Source: an uncultured Actinomycetes bacterium
GTDB taxonomy: Bacteria; Actinomycetota; Actinomycetes; Nanopelagicales; Nanopelagicaceae
DNA: 52,565 nucleotides
Assembly: GCA_903871555.1 (NCBI GenBank)
Contig: CAIQHM010000002.1
Location: forward strand, 1 to 52,565
Direction of reading: 5' to 3'
Positions within the stretch are counted from its first letter, which is position 1. Each line of letters starts with the position of its first letter. Positions 48,491-52,565 of this stretch are shown piece by piece. Both the position numbers and the translations under genes were made by a program. The notes under the pieces are model-generated. The model saw only the letters and a program-made list of their open reading frames with translations, was not told where the DNA came from and searched no databases.

Positions 48491-49339
48491 ATGGGTAAGA
48501 ACCGCACACCATACTTACTTCTGCTTCCAGGTTTTGGATTTTTATTTACCTTCTTTATTCTGCCGATTATTAACTTGGCCCAAACTTCAACCCAAACAAG
48601 AGTCTCTGGGGGAGATACTGGACAATATGAGCAGACACTTAGATTTGCTAACTATGTAGATGCTTTTGTGGATAATAAAGAGCAATTCGGTCGCTCATTC
48701 CTATATGCAATCATTGCAACAGTTTTAGCTCTAGCAATTGCCTACCCATTGGCATATGCAATCGCTTTTAAATCTGGAAAATATAAAAACCTATTGCTTG
48801 TGCTTGTTGTGGCGCCGTTCTTTACCTCTTTTCTTCTGCGAACAATTGCTTGGAAGCAGATATTAGGCGAGGAGGGTTTCTTGGTTCCAACGCTCCGTTC
48901 ACTTGGAATAATCAGTCAGAGCACAACCCTTACCTCCACATCATTTGCAGTTGTAATGGGTATGACTTACAACTTCTTACCATTCATGACGCTTCCACTC
49001 TATGCATCAATTGATCGAATCGATCCAAGAACACTTGAAGCTTCTGGCGATCTATATGCAAACGGCCTAACGACTTTTCGTCGAGTAACACTTCCACTCT
49101 CAATGCCAGGCGTTGTTGCTGGAACTCTTCTTACTTTTATTCCAGCAGCCGGTGATTATGTAAACGCTGCAATCCTTGGAAATCCAAATACCAAGATGCT
49201 AGGTAATGTAATTGAATCGCGTTATTTCAAGATTGTTGATTATCCAACTGCCGCGGCACTTTCTTTTACTTTAATGGCCGCAATTTTAATTCTAGTAACC
49301 CTCTATATTCGTAAAGCAGGAACAGAGGAGTTGGTATGA
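48491..49339 (+). CDS. Polyamine ABC transporter permease (PotB-like)
   Basis: This 282-residue protein has six hydrophobic segments. The cytoplasmic coupling loop is EASGDLYANGLTTFRRVTLPLSMPG, the EAA motif of BPD-transport permeases. It starts 3 bases after the ATPase stop and overlaps the second permease by ATGA. The PotB/PotC pair is expected to form a heterodimer with PotA. Confidence 0.9.
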   Translation: MGKNRTPYLLLLPGFGFLFTFFILPIINLAQTSTQTRVSGGDTGQYEQTLRFANYVDAFVDNKEQFGRSFLYAIIATVLALAIAYPLAYAIAFKSGKYKNLLLVLVVAPFFTSFLLRTIAWKQILGEEGFLVPTLRSLGIISQSTTLTSTSFAVVMGMTYNFLPFMTLPLYASIDRIDPRTLEASGDLYANGLTTFRRVTLPLSMPGVVAGTLLTFIPAAGDYVNAAILGNPNTKMLGNVIESRYFKIVDYPTAAALSFTLMAAILILVTLYIRKAGTEELV

Positions 49340-50172
49340 CGCAGAAACTTAAAGATGCAACTATCCCAACGATTCCAATTGGGGCTCGAATCCAACGTTG
49401 GATTGGCCGCAACTTAATTCGAATTTATGCAATTTTTGCATTTACATATCTATTTATTCCAGTTGCTTACACCTTCGCATTTTCATTTAATGATTCCGGG
49501 AAAAGCAACTTGATTTGGAAGGGTTTCACTCTTGGAAATTGGCAGAATCCTTGCGGAGCTCCTGAAGTCTGTTCAGCACTCGGAAACTCAATCAAGATTG
49601 GCTTCCTAGCCACATTCTTTGCAACTATTTTAGGAACAATGATTGCATTCGCAATCGGCCGACATAAGTTCAGGGGCCGTTCAACTTCAAACTTATTAAT
49701 TTTCCTTCCAATGGCAACTCCAGAAATCGTGATGGGCGCATCACTTCTTTCACTCTTCTTAGTATTCAAAATCAATCCGGGCTTCTGGCCAACGGTTATT
49801 GCACATATTGTTTTCTGTATCTCTTTCGTTGTTGTAACAGTTAAGGCTCGCATCGCAAGTCTTGATCCACGACTCGAACAAGCGGCAATGGATTTATATG
49901 CAAATGAATTCGAAACCTTTAGACGAGTAACACTTCCACTTGTTGCACCAGGTATTGCTGGTGCAGCGCTTCTGGCCTTCAGTCTCTCATTTGATGATTT
50001 CATTATTACCAACTTCAATTCCGGAACGCTAACTACATTCCCTAAATTTATTTATGTATCAGCAGCACGCGGCATTCCAGCGCAAGCGAATGTAATTGGA
50101 TCAGCAATGTTCTTCCTGGCCCTGACACTTGTTATCGTGGGGCAACTAGTAAACCGCCGGAAGGTGCGCTAA
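49336..50172 (+). CDS. Polyamine ABC transporter permease (PotC-like)
   Basis: This 278-residue permease has six hydrophobic segments and the EAA coupling loop EQAAMDLYANEFETFRRVTLPLVAPG. The last helix is followed by a basic tail, NRRKVR. The first periplasmic loop includes a CGAPEVCSAL segment with two cysteines that could form a disulfide. Together with the PotB-like protein it forms the membrane channel of the importer. It is the last gene of the potD-potC operon. Confidence 0.9.
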   Translation: MTQKLKDATIPTIPIGARIQRWIGRNLIRIYAIFAFTYLFIPVAYTFAFSFNDSGKSNLIWKGFTLGNWQNPCGAPEVCSALGNSIKIGFLATFFATILGTMIAFAIGRHKFRGRSTSNLLIFLPMATPEIVMGASLLSLFLVFKINPGFWPTVIAHIVFCISFVVVTVKARIASLDPRLEQAAMDLYANEFETFRRVTLPLVAPGIAGAALLAFSLSFDDFIITNFNSGTLTTFPKFIYVSAARGIPAQANVIGSAMFFLALTLVIVGQLVNRRKVR

Positions 50173-50198
50173 ACTTTTAACGTTTCCATGGTGAATAA

Positions 50199-50218
50199 CA
50201 GAACTGCAAGTAGTTCTG
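50199..50218. repeat. Inverted repeat upstream of the amine oxidoreductase
   Basis: CAGAACT (50199-50205) and AGTTCTG (50212-50218) are separated by GCAAGT, 28 bases after the PotC-like stop. The rest of the gap to 50302 is unusually GC-rich for this genome (CTCCGGAG at about 50229-50236 and CCGG-rich sequence at 50280-50295). It may be an operator, a hairpin or a leader. There is no T-run that would make it a clear terminator. Confidence 0.45.
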
Positions 50219-50302
50219 CGTCATGGGGTAGGACTCCGGAGGACCCGGGCCAACTTTAAGTAGTGATTGAAGGGGTGATCCCGGTTTCGGCCGGATTACG
50301 CG

Positions 50303-51715
50303 ATGGCTAACATCGACTCCTCCTATTTAAAACATCTATCGCACATGCAACCACATTTGTATTGGCTTGATGCTGACCCATTGGAACCAGAAGTTCATCC
50401 AACACTTATTGGTGAGACAACAACTGATCTCTGCATCGTAGGCGCTGGTTACACCGGTCTTTGGACTGCGCTCTTAGCTAAAGAGGCGAATCCTGAACGC
50501 AATGTAATTATTATTGAACAACTTGAAACTGGCGCTGGTGCATCTGGTCGTAATGGTGGTTTTTGCAGTTACTCGCTAACTCACGGATTCATGAATGGTT
50601 ACAGTCGCTTTAAAGACGAGATGGCGATCATTGAACGTTTGGGCCGCGAAAATCTTGAGGGTATTGAGGCAACAATTAAGAAGTACAAAATTGATTGTGA
50701 CTTTGAATTAACTGGCGAGATCAGCGTTGCAAATGAAGAGTGGCAGATGGAAGGCATCATTGAAGAGGCCAATCTACGAAATTCATTTGGCGACAGCGTT
50801 GAAGTTCTAAGTAAAGAGGAGATGCAATCTCGAGTTAATTCTCCGCTATCAGTTGGGGGACTTTGGGATCCAGATGGAACCGCGCTCGTCGATCCAGCTC
50901 GACTTGTTTGGGGGCTAGAGCAAGCGTGTATTGCGAATGGTGTTCAGATTTACGAGAACACAAGTGCGCTTCGGCTCGAGCGAACAAGCAAGGGAATAAT
51001 TGTTCATACGCCTTACGGAACTGTATATGCGCAAAAGGTTGCGCTGGCTACCAATATTTATCGTTCACTAGTTAGACAAGCGAAAAAGTATGTAGTTCCT
51101 GTTTATGATTTCCAATTAGTAACTGAACCACTTACGCCAGCACAAATGGAATCAATTGGGTGGAAGAATCGTGAAGGTTTATCTGAGGCGGGAAATCAAT
51201 TCCACTATTACCGCCTGACTAAAGATAATGAAATTTTGTGGGGTGGATACGATGCAATCTATAACTTCCGCGGCAAGGTTCGTCACGAGTATGAGAGCAG
51301 TGCTGAAACATATGCGCATTTAGCGCAAGCATTTCTTGAAACTTTTCCGCAATTAAAAGGAATCAAATTTACCCATGGTTGGGGCGGCGCAATTGACACT
51401 TGCTCTCGCTTCACCCAATTCTGGGGTCAGGCGCATCGTGGTCGAGTCGCGTATGTAATGGGATATACCGGACTTGGTGTCGGCGCTTCGCGTTTTGGCG
51501 CTCAAGTAATGTTGGATCTACTTGATGGTGAAGATAATGAGCGGACTCAACTAAGTATGGTTCGAAAGAAACCGTTGCCATTCCCACCAGAACCATTTAA
51601 GTTTATTTTCATTCGCTTAACACAATGGTCAATTAATAAATCAGATCAGAATCAAGGCAAGCGAAATCTCTGGCTAAAGCTCCTGGATACTCTTGGACTG
51701 GGCTTCGACTCTTAA
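50303..51715 (+). CDS. FAD-dependent amine oxidoreductase (PuuB/DAO family)
   Basis: This 470-residue flavoprotein has the dinucleotide motif G47-A-G-Y-T-G52 with a downstream acidic residue in VIIIEQ, then GAGASGRNGGFCSY, which is typical of gamma-glutamylputrescine oxidase and related DAO-fold enzymes. GGYDAIYNFRG and the C-terminal GYTGLGVGASRFGAQVM complete the FAD fold. It probably oxidises an amine to an aldehyde, feeding the aldehyde dehydrogenase. A PuuA-type glutamylputrescine synthetase is not in the window, so the true substrate is open. No ribosome binding site lies before ATG 50303, and a leaderless -10 is not clear either, so the start is uncertain. Confidence 0.8.
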   Translation: MANIDSSYLKHLSHMQPHLYWLDADPLEPEVHPTLIGETTTDLCIVGAGYTGLWTALLAKEANPERNVIIIEQLETGAGASGRNGGFCSYSLTHGFMNGYSRFKDEMAIIERLGRENLEGIEATIKKYKIDCDFELTGEISVANEEWQMEGIIEEANLRNSFGDSVEVLSKEEMQSRVNSPLSVGGLWDPDGTALVDPARLVWGLEQACIANGVQIYENTSALRLERTSKGIIVHTPYGTVYAQKVALATNIYRSLVRQAKKYVVPVYDFQLVTEPLTPAQMESIGWKNREGLSEAGNQFHYYRLTKDNEILWGGYDAIYNFRGKVRHEYESSAETYAHLAQAFLETFPQLKGIKFTHGWGGAIDTCSRFTQFWGQAHRGRVAYVMGYTGLGVGASRFGAQVMLDLLDGEDNERTQLSMVRKKPLPFPPEPFKFIFIRLTQWSINKSDQNQGKRNLWLKLLDTLGLGFDS

Positions 51716-51716
51716 G

Positions 51717-52565
51717 TTAAAGGCTTGCAAAAGCTTCATCGATAATTCCAAGCGCCTCATTTAATAAGTGCTCGGGCATTACCAACGGTGGCAATAAGCG
51801 AATCACATTTGAATAAGTTCCTGCGCTAAGAATCAAGACGCCTTTCTGTTGGCAATACTTAATTACGGCGCTCATCGCTTCGCTATTTGGTTCGATAGTT
51901 CCGGGTTTGATTAATTCAATAGCCTGCATTGCGCCGGCACCACGAATTTCACCAATTACTGAATATTTCTTCGCCATTGTTTGCAGCGCATCAACCATAA
52001 TTTTTCCAATTACATTTGCGCGATCAACGAGCTTCTCTTCTTCAATTGTTGCAAGGGCCCCAAGTGCAGCAGCACAAGCAACTGGGTTACCACCGAAGGT
52101 TCCACCAAGACCACTTGCATGAACCGAATCAAGCATTTCAGCGCGACCAGTTACGCCAGCAAGAGGAAAACCACCAGCGATTCCTTTTGCAGTAGTAATT
52201 AAATCGGCATCAACATTCTCATGTTCAACAGCAAACATTTTGCCGGTACGACCAAAGCCTGTTTGAACTTCATCGGCAACAAAGACAATGCCATTTTCCT
52301 TAGCAAATTTAGCTAGACCAGGCAAGAAACCTTTTGGTGGAACGATAAATCCACCTTCACCTTGAATTGGTTCAATAACTATTGCGGCGACATTCTTGGC
52401 GCCAATCTCTTTCTCAATTTTATGTGTGACAACGTCCAGAGTTTCAGTTGCACATGTTGCTGCATCGCCATTAAATCTAAATGGATAGGCCATCGGCATT
52501 CGATAAATTTCGCTCGCAAAAGGTCCGAAGCCCTCTTTGTAAGGCATATTCTTGGCGGTCATTGC
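51717..52565 (-). CDS. 4-aminobutyrate-type class III aminotransferase (partial, N-terminus outside window)
   Basis: The C-terminal 282 residues of a PLP-dependent aminotransferase are visible, and the gene runs off the right edge. MPYKEGFGPFASEIYRMP, AAIVIEPIQGEGGFIVPP, VFVADEVQTGFGRTGKMFA and the PLP-lysine segment LITTAKGIAGGFPLAGV match GabT-like enzymes. It probably converts 4-aminobutyrate to succinic semialdehyde, the step after the aldehyde dehydrogenase. The 3' end faces the amine oxidoreductase with a 1-base gap, so the two are convergent. Putrescine aminotransferase activity is an alternative. Confidence 0.88.
   Translation of the reverse strand, partial: AMTAKNMPYKEGFGPFASEIYRMPMAYPFRFNGDAATCATETLDVVTHKIEKEIGAKNVAAIVIEPIQGEGGFIVPPKGFLPGLAKFAKENGIVFVADEVQTGFGRTGKMFAVEHENVDADLITTAKGIAGGFPLAGVTGRAEMLDSVHASGLGGTFGGNPVACAAALGALATIEEEKLVDRANVIGKIMVDALQTMAKKYSVIGEIRGAGAMQAIELIKPGTIEPNSEAMSAVIKYCQQKGVLILSAGTYSNVIRLLPPLVMPEHLLNEALGIIDEAFASL

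Noticed and set aside
49467-50018. Minus-strand frame of 183 codons across the PotC-like gene.
   Set aside because: It is antisense to the PotC-like membrane protein. No start signal and no domain were seen.

Overview
The window is a compact bacterial chromosome segment with low to moderate GC, very short intergenic gaps and many 4-bp ATGA stop/start overlaps. Three gene orders point to Actinobacteria: folC-DUF4233-ndk, clpP1-clpP2-clpX, and RNase E/G-rplU-rpmA-obg-proB, together with xerC-rpsB-tsf-pyrH-frr-cdsA-rlmN. The AT-rich base composition and tight packing suggest a streamlined lineage such as the freshwater acI group (Nanopelagicales). That placement is an inference, not a database result. 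I see no insertion sequence, prophage, CRISPR array or rRNA gene.

Layout. 1-2000: tRNA-Gly (minus), an AzgA-type purine permease, tRNA-Pro. 2039-8715: trigger factor, ClpP1, ClpP2, ClpX (a protein quality-control block), then valyl-tRNA synthetase. 8718-10900: folC, a DUF4233 membrane protein, ndk. 10915-16662: the cell-elongation operon mreB-mreC-mreD-PBP2-rodA. 16859-21319: RNase E/G, L21, L27, ObgE. 21319-24540: proB and proA, separated by a serine hydrolase on the opposite strand. 24584-27875: gatCAB amidotransferase. 27884-38476: a branched-chain amino acid and serine block (ilvD, ilvB, ilvN, ilvC, serA, leuB, ilvE, cimA). 38486-44603: xerC, rpsB, tsf, pyrH, frr, cdsA, rlmN. 44600-52565: a polyamine uptake and catabolism cluster (aldehyde dehydrogenase, PotD/A/B/C-type ABC transporter, FAD amine oxidoreductase, and a 4-aminobutyrate-type aminotransferase cut by the window edge).

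How the genes work together. The ilv/leu/cim block makes valine and feeds leucine. With citramalate synthase it makes isoleucine from pyruvate rather than threonine, using LeuCD encoded elsewhere. The polyamine cluster would import putrescine or spermidine, oxidise or transaminate it to an aminoaldehyde, convert that to 4-aminobutyrate and pass it to the aminotransferase. The gene content is mostly housekeeping; the interest lies in regulation.

Regulatory highlights. (1) An ilvB attenuator has a 12-codon leader peptide with Val-Val-Val-Ile and competing hairpins, and the peptide itself appears to be leaderless. (2) A TANNNT -10 element lies 6-7 bp before the start codon of several genes, implying leaderless transcripts. 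(3) A perfect 16-bp palindrome overlaps the potD promoter. (4) The divergent hydrolase/proA start sites have interlocked promoters over an inverted repeat. (5) A ClgR-like box precedes clpX. No wholly new biological system is evident.
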